A stretch of DNA of 64,000 nucleotides from Acidobacteriaceae bacterium (GCA_003156805.1 PMHV01000059.1:141948-205947); one strand, 5' to 3'. Counted from the stretch's first letter, positions 8,707-19,129 are shown. The notes: a model not told the origin generated them from the sequence alone. Numbers and translations are program-made.

Positions 8707-10653
8707 ATGAAAACTTTTGGCATGTTTCGTTCAGCCCAAAAAGTGAGCCGGGCCGTCCTCTTTATGCTGGCGCTCGCTGCCATTCCGGCTGCGACTGCCC
8801 AAACCTATTCCATTACCCCCACTGCGTTGGCGTTCAAACAGGTGACGGTGGGCACAGTCGGACTCGCCTATACCATCACGGTACAAAACACGGCGAAGAC
8901 AGGCGATGTGATTATCAACAGTTACAGCGTGACGCCTTCCGAGTTCCAGTTTTTCTACGGATGGTCGCCGGTGACGCTGCCGCCGGGACAGTTAATTAAC
9001 TACTCGTTGCGGTTTGCGCCGGATGCGGCGCAGACGTTCAACGGTACCTTCACCATGACTATCCAGGGCGTGACCAACCCGATTGTCATTCCCCTGACCG
9101 GGACTGGCGTGGCCACCAGCGCCAAGGGTTCGGTGACTCCAAGCTCACTTAGCTTCTCGACGAAGGGAGCCGGGGGTAACAGTACCTCTCAAGCCGTGAC
9201 CGTCACCAACGTCGGCACCACCGGCACGACGGTGAACTCGGTCACCATAGACGCGCCCTTTCAGGTGAGTGGCTTCACTGCGGCGAAAGTTCTGCAGCCG
9301 GGAAAGTCCATGACCGTGGACGTCGAGTTAGTGGGAACAAAGGCAGGCACCTACAACAACGAGCTCACCGTCGGGTATAGCAACCTGCTCTCGCAGGGAA
9401 CCGATCTCACAGGCACTGTGGGGACCGGGGTTGCTCTGGGCATCAATAGCTACCCGACTCTGCCCGATTCCGTTCAAGGAAGCGCCTATCAGGCCATCCT
9501 CTCGGCTGTGGGAGGAACAACGCCTTATACCTGGAGCCTCGCGGCTGGGTCGAGCCTGCCCTCCGGCCTTACTCTCTCCAGCGCCGGCGTCATCACTGGA
9601 ACGGTGGCATCCACGGTTCCTCTTGGAAGCTACCCGTTTAGTGTCACGGCCACCGCGGCCAACTCCAAGAGCGTCACCAAGAAGTTGACCCTCCCGGTGA
9701 TGGCGCAAACGGGGGCGAACTGCAATAACATCATTTCCTACGTCACTGGTACGACCAACCCGCTGATCCCGATCAACGATCTGGGAACAGGCACCTATGA
9801 GGGATCGGAGGCTGGTCTCTATCCCAATGGCCTCAACACGCGTCCTGCAGCCTTTGACGCCGCTGGAGTATCCATTGCGCAATCCATACAGCCGTTGGAT
9901 GCCGATGGAACCGTCGATCCGGTCAACGGCAAAATCGGCTTCATGACCATCGGTATGTCGGCGCTATTTGACACGTTCCTGCAGTACACCACCGACTTCT
10001 ACGCGGATCCAGGGGTGAACCCTCACGTCGTGCTGGTGCCCGGAGCGCAACCGCGCGCTTACGCCGCGAATTTCGCCGATCCCAACGACTGGTTCTGGAA
10101 CCCGATTTTCCAGAGCTTCTTGCCGGAGTCGGGCCTCACGGCGGCGCAAGTGCAGGTCGTGTACGTCAAAGATATCGATCCCACACCAACTGGGACCTTT
10201 CCTGCAGATATGGCGAAGCTGCAATCCGAATACGAATTGATTCCGCAGAACGTGCTGGCCAAGTTCCCCAACGTAAAGCTGCTCTACTGGGGTGGGCCAA
10301 TCTACACCGGATATTCCGACGGCCTCACCACCGGTCTGATCGACCCGGAGCCATATGAATATGAGTCCGCCTTTGCCGTGAAGTGGGCCATTCAGGATCA
10401 GATCAACGGCAACGCCAATCTGAACTGGAATTCCGCCAATGGGCCGGTGCTCGCTCCCTGGATGTCGTGGGGTGCTTATCCCTGGGCTAACGGACTTCTG
10501 GCCCGCCAGGACGGAACTTATTGGTCGTGTCCGGACATCAAGTACGACGGTTTCCATCCTTCCGAGCTCTATGGCCGTGAGAAGGAAACGAACTTGATGC
10601 TCAACTTTTTCAAGAGCGACGACACCACGACTCCGTGGTTCCTCGCCCAGTAA
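8707..10653 (+). CDS. Secreted ASH/Ig-domain protein with SGNH-like C-terminal domain, paralogue 1
   Basis: This 648-residue protein has a Sec signal peptide ending near A-T-A-Q, two choice-of-anchor-D (ASH) beta domains (about 30-240), a putative Ig domain ending in T-L-P-V (about 245-335) and a long C-terminal domain (about 345-648). That last domain carries I-G-M-S (Ser418) and D-G-F-H-P-S (Asp614, His617), arranged like blocks I and V of SGNH/GDSL hydrolases. A conserved P-E-P-Y-E-Y-E-S-A-F-A-V-K-W segment lies between them. The likely role is an extracellular esterase or deacetylase held on a glycan or surface by the Ig-like domains. That is inferred, since the family is not one I can name. 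AGGAGA lies 10 bases before the ATG. It is closest to paralogue 2. Confidence 0.85.
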   Translation: MKTFGMFRSAQKVSRAVLFMLALAAIPAATAQTYSITPTALAFKQVTVGTVGLAYTITVQNTAKTGDVIINSYSVTPSEFQFFYGWSPVTLPPGQLINYSLRFAPDAAQTFNGTFTMTIQGVTNPIVIPLTGTGVATSAKGSVTPSSLSFSTKGAGGNSTSQAVTVTNVGTTGTTVNSVTIDAPFQVSGFTAAKVLQPGKSMTVDVELVGTKAGTYNNELTVGYSNLLSQGTDLTGTVGTGVALGINSYPTLPDSVQGSAYQAILSAVGGTTPYTWSLAAGSSLPSGLTLSSAGVITGTVASTVPLGSYPFSVTATAANSKSVTKKLTLPVMAQTGANCNNIISYVTGTTNPLIPINDLGTGTYEGSEAGLYPNGLNTRPAAFDAAGVSIAQSIQPLDADGTVDPVNGKIGFMTIGMSALFDTFLQYTTDFYADPGVNPHVVLVPGAQPRAYAANFADPNDWFWNPIFQSFLPESGLTAAQVQVVYVKDIDPTPTGTFPADMAKLQSEYELIPQNVLAKFPNVKLLYWGGPIYTGYSDGLTTGLIDPEPYEYESAFAVKWAIQDQINGNANLNWNSANGPVLAPWMSWGAYPWANGLLARQDGTYWSCPDIKYDGFHPSELYGREKETNLMLNFFKSDDTTTPWFLAQ

Positions 10654-10821
10654 AGAACTGCGCACCCGCGACGCACGTGTGATTGGCCCAGTTCCCAAGC
10701 CCATCACCAGTTGGGCGCTGCGGGCGCGCTGCTCGCAGCCGGTCAGCCTCCTAGTGGTTTAGGCGTGTGCTCGATCACAAGCAGAAATCCAAATCTCAAG
10801 AACAAATTGCTCGGAGCTTCC

Positions 10822-12759
10822 ATGAAGATGTTGTGCATGTTTCGTTCGGCTCGCAGGGTGAGCTCGGCGGTCCTCTTTATGCTTGCCCTCGCTGCCGTTC
10901 CGGCTGCGACGGCCCAAAATTATTCCATCACGCCCAAGTCGGTGGCCTTCAAGCAGGTGACCGTGGGCACGGTCGGGCTGGCCTACACCGTCACCGTGCA
11001 GAACACAGGGAAAACGGGCGATGTCATCATCAACAGCTACAGCGTGACGCCTTCCGAGTTCCAGTTCTTCTACGGCTGGTCTCCGGTCACGCTCCCGCCG
11101 GGACAGTTGATTAACTTCTCGTTGCGGTTTGCGCCGGACTCGGCTGAGACCTTCAATGGGACCTTCACGATCAACATCCAGGGTGTGACCAATCCGATTG
11201 TCGTTCCCTTGACCGGAACCGGTGTGGCCACTGGCGCCAAGGGATCGGTCGCTCCGGGTGCGCTAACCTTCGCCGCCACCGCCGCGGGCGCCACCAGCGC
11301 GAGTCAGTCGGTGAAGATTACAAACGTGGGCACCACCGGCACGACCGTCAACTCAATCACGATCGACGCACCATTCCAGGTGACTGGCTTCAAAACGCAG
11401 GTTCTGCAGCCTGGCAAGTCGTTGACCGTCGGCGTCGACTTAACCGGCACGATACCGGGCAGCTACAACAACGTGATGACCGTCGGCTACAGCAATCTGA
11501 ACTCACAAGGCACGAATCTTGTTGGGACCGTGGGCCCCGGCTCGGCTCTGGGCGTCAGCATCTATCCCACCATGCCGGCTCCGGTGGTGGGTGGCGCCTA
11601 TCTTTCCAACCTGACGGCTGCGGGCGGAACACCTCCCTACAGTTGGGCTCTGGCCACCGGATCGAGCCTGCCGTCCGGGCTGTCGCTCTCTTCCACCGGG
11701 GTCATCACCGGGACGGTCGCATCTACCGTAGCCATTGCCAGCTACAGCTTCACGGTCAATGTGACCGATTCCGCCAACAACAAGACGAGTGCGCTGCTGA
11801 CGCTTCCGGTGATGGCGCAAACCGGAGCGAAGTGCAATAACATCATTTCTTACATCACCGGCACAACCACTCCGCTGGTCCCGATTAACGATCTGGGAAC
11901 GGGCACCTATGAGGGATCGGAGGGCGGCCTCTATCCGAATGGCAGCAACATGCGTCCGGCCGCTTTTGATGCGGCGGGAGTGGCCGCCGCCCAAAGCATT
12001 CAACCTCTGGATGCGAATGGAACCGTGGACACGGTGAACGGCAAGATTGGGCTGATGACCGTTGGCATGTCGGCGCTGTTCGATACGTTCCTGCAGTTCA
12101 CGACGGATTTTTATGCGGATCCGTCGGTGAACCCGCAGGTCGTATTAGTGCCGGGTGCGCAGCCGCGAGCTTATGCAGCAAACTTCGCCAATCCTACCGA
12201 TTGGTTCTGGAATCCGATTTTCCAGAGCTTTCTGCCGGAAGCCGGACTCACTGCGGCGCAGGTGCAGGTGGTCTACATTAAAGACATCGACCCCAGCCCA
12301 ACGGGAACCTTTCCTGCCGACCGGTTGCAGTTACAGGCGGAATACGAGTCGATTGTTCAGAATGTGTACGCCAAATTTCCCAATGTGAAGATCGCCTATT
12401 TTGGCGGGCCGATCTACACGGGATACTCCAACGGACTGAACACCATCGACCCGGAGCCGTACGAGTACGAGTCGGCGTTTGCGGTGAAGTGGGCGATCCA
12501 GGATCAGATCAACGGCAACGCCAATCTGAACTGGAATCCCGCCAACGGGCCGGTGATGGCTCCCTGGATGTCGTGGGGAGCGTATCCCTGGGCGAACGGG
12601 TTGCTCGCGCGCAGCGACGGGACGACGTGGTCTTGTCCTGACATCAAGTACGACGGTTTCCATCCCTCGGAGCTGTATGGTCGAGAGATTGAAAGCAATC
12701 TGATGCTGAACTTCTTCAAGAGCGACGACACCTCGACTCCGTGGTTCCTCGCCCCATAG
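10822..12759 (+). CDS. Secreted ASH/Ig-domain protein with SGNH-like C-terminal domain, paralogue 2
   Basis: This 645-residue near-copy of the preceding gene's product has the same order: signal peptide, two ASH domains, Ig domain, SGNH-like domain. The candidate catalytic residues are Ser417 (V-G-M-S) and Asp611/His614 (D-G-F-H-P-S). The start at 10822 is chosen because it matches the N-terminus of paralogue 1 (M-K-x-x-x-M-F-R-S-A) and follows a cggag site; an in-frame ATG lies 111 bp upstream. Short stretches of the upstream leader are also shared with paralogue 1 (gtgctcga, then agaaatc), so the duplication included the untranslated region. Divergence is concentrated in the second ASH and Ig domains. 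Confidence 0.85.
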   Translation: MKMLCMFRSARRVSSAVLFMLALAAVPAATAQNYSITPKSVAFKQVTVGTVGLAYTVTVQNTGKTGDVIINSYSVTPSEFQFFYGWSPVTLPPGQLINFSLRFAPDSAETFNGTFTINIQGVTNPIVVPLTGTGVATGAKGSVAPGALTFAATAAGATSASQSVKITNVGTTGTTVNSITIDAPFQVTGFKTQVLQPGKSLTVGVDLTGTIPGSYNNVMTVGYSNLNSQGTNLVGTVGPGSALGVSIYPTMPAPVVGGAYLSNLTAAGGTPPYSWALATGSSLPSGLSLSSTGVITGTVASTVAIASYSFTVNVTDSANNKTSALLTLPVMAQTGAKCNNIISYITGTTTPLVPINDLGTGTYEGSEGGLYPNGSNMRPAAFDAAGVAAAQSIQPLDANGTVDTVNGKIGLMTVGMSALFDTFLQFTTDFYADPSVNPQVVLVPGAQPRAYAANFANPTDWFWNPIFQSFLPEAGLTAAQVQVVYIKDIDPSPTGTFPADRLQLQAEYESIVQNVYAKFPNVKIAYFGGPIYTGYSNGLNTIDPEPYEYESAFAVKWAIQDQINGNANLNWNPANGPVMAPWMSWGAYPWANGLLARSDGTTWSCPDIKYDGFHPSELYGREIESNLMLNFFKSDDTSTPWFLAP

Positions 12760-12977
12760 ATCGTAACTAAGTGAAATCTCCGGCGGCGTCGTGGGTAATG
12801 GTGCAGTTTCAAAACTGCAGCGCCATCGCATTTCATACTTTGGCACGCCACAGAGAATACGAGCGTACAATTGCGAACGCTCTAGCTCCCCCAGCTAGTT
12901 TTCCACACTAGGCCCCCAGTCGGTGGAAGAAGTAGATCCAGGTCCCAGCGATCTTTGAGTTCTACCCAGGAGGCGAG
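12760..12977. other. Intergenic spacer with two short inverted repeats
   Basis: This spacer between paralogues 2 and 3 holds a hairpin-like repeat at 12802-12819 (TGCAGTTT, two-base centre, AAACTGCA) and a second at 12882-12898 (CTAGCT, five C, AGCTAG). Neither is followed by a T-run, so they are not convincing intrinsic terminators. They could be operators or mRNA-stability hairpins. Confidence 0.4.
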
Positions 12978-14915
12978 ATGCGTATACAAGGTCAGCGCTA
13001 CCTTGTGCTTTGGTTCTTGACGGGTTGTTGTCTTAGCCTGGCTTCGAGTTCGGCCGCCGGGCAAACTTTCACCTATAGCCCAAAGAAGCTCCAGTTCGGC
13101 GATGTAACCATAGGAACCTACAGCACGAACCTGACGGTCACTGTCACCAACACCAGTCCGGCGCCGCTGACCATCAACAGCTACAGCATCACACCTTCCC
13201 AGTTTTATCTCGACTACGGATATGCTCCCGTTACCATAGAGGTCAACCACACGTTTCAGTTCTCCATTTGGTTCGTTCCCACCTCTACCGCGACAGTTTC
13301 TGGACAGCTGACCCTCAACATCGGCGGCACCGATGCCGTGGTTCTGCTGCGAGGCAAGGGCATTACCACCGGAGCCGTCGCCAGCCTGAGTACGAACGCA
13401 TTGAGCTTCAACAATGTTCTTGTGGGAACAACGAGCCCGCCGCAACCGGTCACGGTTACAAACACCGGAACTTACAATCTCACCGTCGAGTCCGTCCACG
13501 CCGACGCGCCCTTTGTGGTTACGGGCTTCACTTCCCCGGTCGTTCTGTCGCCGCAGCAAAACCTTCCTCTGCAGGTGACCTTTACCGGCACCATGCCCCA
13601 ATATTTCGCCAACGTGCTCACCCTGACTTACGATGTTCTTCCCGGAAATGGTGTAAGTCTGAGCGCGACGGCAGTGCCGGCTACCTCCATGGTCGTCAGC
13701 ACATTTCCCACGCTGCCCAGTGGGGTTGTGGAATATCCGTACCTTGCAACCTTGCAGGCAACGAGCGGAACGCCACCTTATACGTGGAGCGTGGTTGCAG
13801 GATCCAGTTTGCCCGCCGGCCTTAGTCTCTCCAGCTCCGGAACCATTACTGGAACGCTAGCCTCAAGCGTTGGGGTAGGGAGCTATTCCTTTCAAGTATC
13901 GGCAACCGATTCATCCTCGCCTGCGCAGAATGCCAGCGCACCTTTGACCTTGCCGGTAGCTGCGCCTACCAGTTCGAATTGCAACAATATCGTTTTCGAT
14001 ATCGCGAAAACCACGAATCCGCTGATCGATCTGCCAGACCTCGGTACGGGCACGTATTTCGGATACGAGGGCGGTCTCTATCCGAATGGAAGCAATCAGC
14101 GTCCCGCTGTGCAGGACGCCGCGGGCCAGGCCATTGCCAACGCGATTCAGCCGCTGGATGCCGACGGCAATCCCGATCCCAAAGGAAAATACGCCTTGCT
14201 GTCCGTGGGCATGTCGGCCAGCGCCGATGCTTTTAACCTCTTCCAGTCTTATGCCGCTGCGGATTCCGCCACCAATCCACATCTGGCATTTGTTCTCGGC
14301 GCGCAACCGCGTGCCGAGGCGGATCAGTTTGCGAATCCCGAGAGCGGCACCTGGACCGCGATCTTCGAAAGTTTCCTGCCCCAAGCTGGCGTAACTGCAA
14401 ACCAGGTGGTCGCGGCGTGGATCGCCGACGTGGATTCCGATCCTACCGGCAAATTTCCCGACGACATGGCCACGTTGCAGTCCGAACTGGAAAGCATCGT
14501 TCAGAACTTGCATATGTACTTTCCCAACCTGCAGCTCGCCTACTTCGACACGCGTATCTATGCCGGATATTCCGTAGGCATCAAGGCGGTAAAACCGCAA
14601 GATCCCGAGCCCTATGGGTACGAATCGGGTTTCGCCACCAAGTGGGCGATTCAGGACCAGCTCAACGGCAACGCCGACCTCAACTACAATCCCCTCGTCG
14701 GGCCGGTGATGGCTCCCTGGATGTCCTGGTCTTCCTACGATTGGGCGAACGGACTGCTGGCGCGCCAGGACGGCCTGGTCTGGGCATGTCCCGACCTGAA
14801 GTGGGACGGCACTCACCCCTCCGACCCTATTGGCAGACAGAAGGAAGCAAATTTGATTCTCAATTTCTTTCGAACCGACGACACTACCGCTCCCTGGTAT
14901 CTGGCGCCGCAATAG
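12978..14915 (+). CDS. Secreted ASH/Ig-domain protein with SGNH-like C-terminal domain, paralogue 3
   Basis: This 645-residue member has the same architecture but is more diverged from paralogues 1 and 2. The signal peptide ends near A-A-G-Q. Two ASH domains and an Ig-type domain with G-x-P-P-Y-T-W-S and the repeated S-G-T-I-T-G-T pattern follow. The C-terminal domain has V-G-M-S (Ser413) and D-G-T-H-P-S (Asp610, His613), and an E-P-Y-G-Y-E-S-G-F-A-T-K-W segment. An AGGAGG-type site sits directly upstream of the ATG, so the start is secure. The Ser-to-His distance is 200 residues, almost identical to paralogues 1 and 2 (199 and 197). Confidence 0.85.
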   Translation: MRIQGQRYLVLWFLTGCCLSLASSSAAGQTFTYSPKKLQFGDVTIGTYSTNLTVTVTNTSPAPLTINSYSITPSQFYLDYGYAPVTIEVNHTFQFSIWFVPTSTATVSGQLTLNIGGTDAVVLLRGKGITTGAVASLSTNALSFNNVLVGTTSPPQPVTVTNTGTYNLTVESVHADAPFVVTGFTSPVVLSPQQNLPLQVTFTGTMPQYFANVLTLTYDVLPGNGVSLSATAVPATSMVVSTFPTLPSGVVEYPYLATLQATSGTPPYTWSVVAGSSLPAGLSLSSSGTITGTLASSVGVGSYSFQVSATDSSSPAQNASAPLTLPVAAPTSSNCNNIVFDIAKTTNPLIDLPDLGTGTYFGYEGGLYPNGSNQRPAVQDAAGQAIANAIQPLDADGNPDPKGKYALLSVGMSASADAFNLFQSYAAADSATNPHLAFVLGAQPRAEADQFANPESGTWTAIFESFLPQAGVTANQVVAAWIADVDSDPTGKFPDDMATLQSELESIVQNLHMYFPNLQLAYFDTRIYAGYSVGIKAVKPQDPEPYGYESGFATKWAIQDQLNGNADLNYNPLVGPVMAPWMSWSSYDWANGLLARQDGLVWACPDLKWDGTHPSDPIGRQKEANLILNFFRTDDTTAPWYLAPQ

Positions 14916-15009
14916 AGTTCCAATGACTGAATGATGAGCCGAAGAGAGCGGCCTCTAAAGATCTCAAAGACTAAGGAACGGCTCCGTAGAGAGCTGGATG
15001 TGAATTGCC

Positions 15010-16938
15010 ATGAAGCTCCCGTGCGGCAATTGGTTGTGGATTCAGACTCTTCTGGCGGCCACGCTCGTGGCCGGTTACTTCAGCCCTGCATGGGCTCAGA
15101 TTTCGTTCACCGAGAAACCCGCCGCCGGTCATTTCGCCAAGACCACCGTCGGGTTATTCAGTCACAACATTAACTTCTACGTCACCAACACTGGAAGCAG
15201 TAACTTCACGGTCGAGAACGTAACCATCAATCCGTCGGAATTCCAACTCATCAACGGCTGGACGCCCTATGTGGTGCAACCCGGGCACGATGTGCGCTAC
15301 GCGCTTAATTTTGTTCCAGATGCGGCACAATTATTCAATGGACAGTTGACTATCAACATCGCCGGAGTGGCTCCGATTGTGATTCCGCTGAACGGCACCG
15401 GAGCCAGCACGGCTGCGGTGCCGTCGCTGAATGTCTCGTCCCTGAACTTCTCCAATGATCCGGTAGGCGCGGCCAGCATCCAGACCGTTACGGTTACCAA
15501 TACCGGAACTTCCACGCTGAACGTGGAAGCCGTCATGGTCGAGCCGCCCTTTGCTGTTACCGGCTTCACTCCTCCCGTCGAGCTCGAACCGAAAGCGTCT
15601 CTTCCTTTGCAGGTTAGTTTTATACCCTCGATGACGGGAACTTTTACCGACAATATGGTGGTTGAGTATGACGTCGTGCCCGCCACCGGAATTGACTTGT
15701 CTGGCACCGCCGTGCGCGCGACGGCGCTAGCCGTTACCAGTTTTCCCACATTGCCAGCCGCCACCCAAGCCGCTAGCTATTTGGCTACACTAACCGCGGC
15801 AGGTGGAACCGGAACCCTGACCTTCACTCTGAACTCGCAATCCGCTTTGCCTTCGGGTTTAGCGTTGGCAGCGTCCGGAGCGATCACTGGCACGGTCGCA
15901 TCCTCGGTCGCGACGGGCAATTACTCTTTCGGAGTCAATGTCAAAGATGATCGCGGAGACCGCGCCACAGCCCAATTCACTCTGCCGGTCCTGGCGCCCA
16001 CGGGAGCGACCTGCAACAACATCACATGGAACATTCCCGGGAGCACGGCGCCGATGGTTCCGCTCACTGACCTCGGCACCGGCACATTTTTGGGTTCCGA
16101 GGGCGGACTTTATCCTGACGGAAGCAACATCGACCCTGCGGCGCATGAAGCAGCAGGGTTGGCAATGGCGCAGTCCATTCAGCCTTTGGACGCCGCCGGC
16201 AATCCCGACCCCAACGGCCAGTACGCCATGATTTCAATTGGCATGTCTGCCGCTTCGGCCACCTACGACCAGTTCATCATCGATGCTAACGCCGATCCCC
16301 TCAAGAGCCCTTACCTGGTGACTGCGCGAGGTGCGCAGCCAGACGCGGGCGCGGTCCAGTACGCGGATATCAGGGACGGTGTGTGGAACACCATTCTGCA
16401 GTTCTATCTGCCCCAGGCTGGCGTCACTCCCAACCAGGTGGTCGCTGCGTGGATTCTGCAAGTCGATGGCTTTCCTTCGGGAAAGTTCCCGACCGACATG
16501 TCCGCTCTGCAATCGCAATACGAAAGTATTATGCAAAATCTGTACACGCTCTTCCCCAACATTAAGCTGGCTTATTTCACTAGCAAGTTCTATGACGGAT
16601 ACGCCAACGGGACCCACGCTCCGAGCGATCCCGAGCCCTATGCTTACGAGTCCAGCTTCGCGGTCAAATGGGCGATTCAGGATCAAATCAACGGGAGCCC
16701 AAACCTGAATTACGATCCAACGCTGGGGCCAGTCATGGCGCCGTGGATGGCATGGGGGCCTTATGACTGGGCGAACGGATTATCGGCGCGCAGCGATGGG
16801 CTGGTTTGGGACTGCCAGGAGCTCACCTCCGATGGCATCCACCCCTCCAATCCCGTGGGCCGGGAAAAAGAATCGAACATCCTGCTCAATTTCTTCAAGA
16901 GTGATGAAACCGCCGTTCCCTGGTTCGTGACGAAGTAG
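15010..16938 (+). CDS. Secreted ASH/Ig-domain protein with SGNH-like C-terminal domain, paralogue 4
   Basis: This 642-residue protein has a signal peptide ending near P-A-W-A-Q, ASH domains of the S-F-T-E-K-P-A-A-G-H-F type, and an Ig-like domain. The SGNH-like domain carries I-G-M-S (Ser413) and S-D-G-I-H-P-S-N (Asp608, His611). The conserved P-E-P-Y-A-Y-E-S-S-F-A-V-K-W and W-M-A-W-G-P-Y-D-W-A-N-G-L segments are intact. It groups by eye with paralogue 5 (shared L-A-Y-F-T-S-K-F-Y-D-G-Y-A-N-G). It lies 94 bp after paralogue 3, so cotranscription is likely. The function as an extracellular esterase is inferred from the two motifs only. Confidence 0.85.
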   Translation: MKLPCGNWLWIQTLLAATLVAGYFSPAWAQISFTEKPAAGHFAKTTVGLFSHNINFYVTNTGSSNFTVENVTINPSEFQLINGWTPYVVQPGHDVRYALNFVPDAAQLFNGQLTINIAGVAPIVIPLNGTGASTAAVPSLNVSSLNFSNDPVGAASIQTVTVTNTGTSTLNVEAVMVEPPFAVTGFTPPVELEPKASLPLQVSFIPSMTGTFTDNMVVEYDVVPATGIDLSGTAVRATALAVTSFPTLPAATQAASYLATLTAAGGTGTLTFTLNSQSALPSGLALAASGAITGTVASSVATGNYSFGVNVKDDRGDRATAQFTLPVLAPTGATCNNITWNIPGSTAPMVPLTDLGTGTFLGSEGGLYPDGSNIDPAAHEAAGLAMAQSIQPLDAAGNPDPNGQYAMISIGMSAASATYDQFIIDANADPLKSPYLVTARGAQPDAGAVQYADIRDGVWNTILQFYLPQAGVTPNQVVAAWILQVDGFPSGKFPTDMSALQSQYESIMQNLYTLFPNIKLAYFTSKFYDGYANGTHAPSDPEPYAYESSFAVKWAIQDQINGSPNLNYDPTLGPVMAPWMAWGPYDWANGLSARSDGLVWDCQELTSDGIHPSNPVGREKESNILLNFFKSDETAVPWFVTK

Positions 16939-17048
16939 GCATCTTTGCTGGCCGAGTCGAATCCCGCGGAAAAATCACCGGGTGCATTGATACCGGCCTT
17001 GGCTTTGATATTGGAACGGTACCGATTTTCTGAATTGGAGATTATGTT

Positions 17049-18956
17049 ATGAATTCGTTTCGTGCGGCATTCGTGGTATTGGCTTTGACCGTTTGCGCTG
17101 CTCAGGCACGGTCGCAAGTTTCGTTCTCGTACAAGCCCACTTCGGCCAGTTTCGCCCAGACGGTGGTGGGGCTGGCCAGTCACGATGTGACTTTCGTTGT
17201 CACCAATACCGGGACCTCCAACATCACCGTGCAAGACATCAGCATCGACGCGCCTGCTTTCCAGTTGGTGAATGGCTTTTGGCCCATTACCCTGGTGCCG
17301 AGGCAAAACGCCGACTTCACCGTGAATTTTGTCCCCAAAGCAGCGGGTACCTTTCAGGGGCACTTGACCATCACTATAACGGGCGCGACCCCCATCGAGC
17401 TGCCTCTGCAGGGACTGGCGATTACGACCACAGCCGCGGCCAGCCTGAGTGTTTCTTCGATGACATTCAATCAGGGAGTGGGCACGACCAGCCCCGCTCA
17501 AACTGTGACCTTGACCAACACCGGAACCGCGCCCTTCACGGTCGATACCGTCTCGGCGGACCCTCCGTTCTCTTCGTCCGCCAACCCCGGAGCCACGACT
17601 CTGCAGCCGGGAGATTCACTTCCGGTTCAGGTCACCTATAAGGGGACTGCGGTCGGTACGCAAACCGACGTGCTGGTGTTTTCCTATGATGTGTTGCCGC
17701 CGAGCGGCGTCGCACTCACCGGCACCGCCACTGCGGCGATTCCTCCGGAGATCAGCACATTTCCCCAGCTTGAGTACGCAACTATCGGTTATCAATATCT
17801 GTTTGCCCTATCCGCAGCCGGTGGCACGGGCCCGTACACCTGGAGTTTGACCTCGGGTTCGACACTGCCCCAGGGTCTCACGCTCAATTCCAACGGTACT
17901 CTGACCGGCACTGTTGCTTCGACCGTAACGGCCGGCAATTACACCTTCGGCGTTGAAGCGATTGATTCAAAGAAGGGCAAAGCAACCGCTAAGTTGACTT
18001 TGCCCGTACAGCCGACAACGGGCGCGGAATGCCAGAATATTTTCTGGGATGTCGCGGGCACGTCGACCCCGATGATTGCCATCAACGATCTGGGCACCGG
18101 CACCTACCTTGGCTCTGAGGGAGGACTCTATCCCAATGGCAGCAACGTCATGCCTCCCAGTCACGAAGCCGACGGTATCGCTCTGGCCCAGGGAATTCAA
18201 CCTCTGAACGCCGCCGGCAATCCCGACCCCAACGGCTCCTACGGAATTCTTTCCATTGGCGAGTCGGCCACGGCGCATACTTGGAGCCAATTCATGAATG
18301 ACGCCGACGCCGACCCCTCCAAGAATACCCACTTGGTAATTTCGCGAGGCGCTCAGCCCAAGACCGGCGCCGTACATTTCGCAAACATCAACGACGGCGC
18401 ATGGAATACGATCATCGACTTCTATCTTCCTCAGGCGGGCCTTACGCCGAACCAGGTCGTAGCGGCTTGGGTGCTCTCGGTCAACGGCTACCCAACCGGC
18501 GTCTTTCCCGCTGACATGAGCCAGCTGAAGAGCGAGTACGAAGACATCGCTCGGAACCTTCACACTCTGTTTCCCAACATCAAGCTCGCGTACTTCACCA
18601 GCAAGTTCTACGACGGCTACGCCAATGGCCTGCCCAAGCCTATTTTTCCTGAGCCTTACGCCTATGAAGACGGTTTTGCCGTCAAATGGGCCATTCAGGA
18701 CCAGATCAACGGCGTCGGAAACCTGAACTATAATCCCGCCCTCGGCCCAGTGGTGGCTCCCTGGATGGCCTGGGCAGCGTATGACTGGACCAACGGACTG
18801 ATCGCCCGCAGCGATGGTTTGACATGGAGCTGCCAGGACGTCAGGGACGACGGAGTCCATCCCAGCGCCCCCATCGGCCAGGAAAAAGAAGCCAACATCC
18901 TGATGAATTTCTTCAAAGCCGATGAGACCACCACGCCCTGGTTCCTCGCCCCTTAA
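17049..18956 (+). CDS. Secreted ASH/Ig-domain protein with SGNH-like C-terminal domain, paralogue 5
   Basis: This 635-residue protein has a signal peptide (M-N-S-F-R-A-A-F-V-V-L-A-L), two ASH domains, an Ig-like domain and the shared C-terminal domain. The nucleophile-like motif here reads I-G-E-S (Ser406) instead of I-G-M-S; this acidic residue before Ser is nearer to the classical G-D-S of GDSL enzymes. The partner motif is D-G-V-H-P-S (Asp601, His604). A ttggag site precedes the ATG. It is the last of the ASH-type copies; an inverted repeat follows the stop codon. Confidence 0.85.
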   Translation: MNSFRAAFVVLALTVCAAQARSQVSFSYKPTSASFAQTVVGLASHDVTFVVTNTGTSNITVQDISIDAPAFQLVNGFWPITLVPRQNADFTVNFVPKAAGTFQGHLTITITGATPIELPLQGLAITTTAAASLSVSSMTFNQGVGTTSPAQTVTLTNTGTAPFTVDTVSADPPFSSSANPGATTLQPGDSLPVQVTYKGTAVGTQTDVLVFSYDVLPPSGVALTGTATAAIPPEISTFPQLEYATIGYQYLFALSAAGGTGPYTWSLTSGSTLPQGLTLNSNGTLTGTVASTVTAGNYTFGVEAIDSKKGKATAKLTLPVQPTTGAECQNIFWDVAGTSTPMIAINDLGTGTYLGSEGGLYPNGSNVMPPSHEADGIALAQGIQPLNAAGNPDPNGSYGILSIGESATAHTWSQFMNDADADPSKNTHLVISRGAQPKTGAVHFANINDGAWNTIIDFYLPQAGLTPNQVVAAWVLSVNGYPTGVFPADMSQLKSEYEDIARNLHTLFPNIKLAYFTSKFYDGYANGLPKPIFPEPYAYEDGFAVKWAIQDQINGVGNLNYNPALGPVVAPWMAWAAYDWTNGLIARSDGLTWSCQDVRDDGVHPSAPIGQEKEANILMNFFKADETTTPWFLAP

Positions 18957-18985
18957 GACTTCCTTCCAGTTTGGCGCAACTTCAT

Positions 18986-19023
18986 GGTTTGCTTCGGGTT
19001 AAATAGTAAAGTTGAAGCAAACC
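18986..19023. repeat. Inverted repeat, 10-bp arms, 18-nt centre
   Basis: GGTTTGCTTC at 18986-18995 is mirrored by GAAGCAAACC at 19014-19023. It lies 30 bp after paralogue 5 and upstream of the sixth paralogue. No T-run follows, so a transcript-end hairpin or an operator for the downstream gene are both possible. Confidence 0.5.
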
Positions 19024-19129
19024 CGAGCCAGGGTTTTGTGATTCTTGCTCAGAGCAGCTCATCGCAAGCCCACAGGCTTCGTCCCGGTTGGCCCGGTCTC
19101 CGGCCAGTTTAGAATCGCTACCCGAGCCT

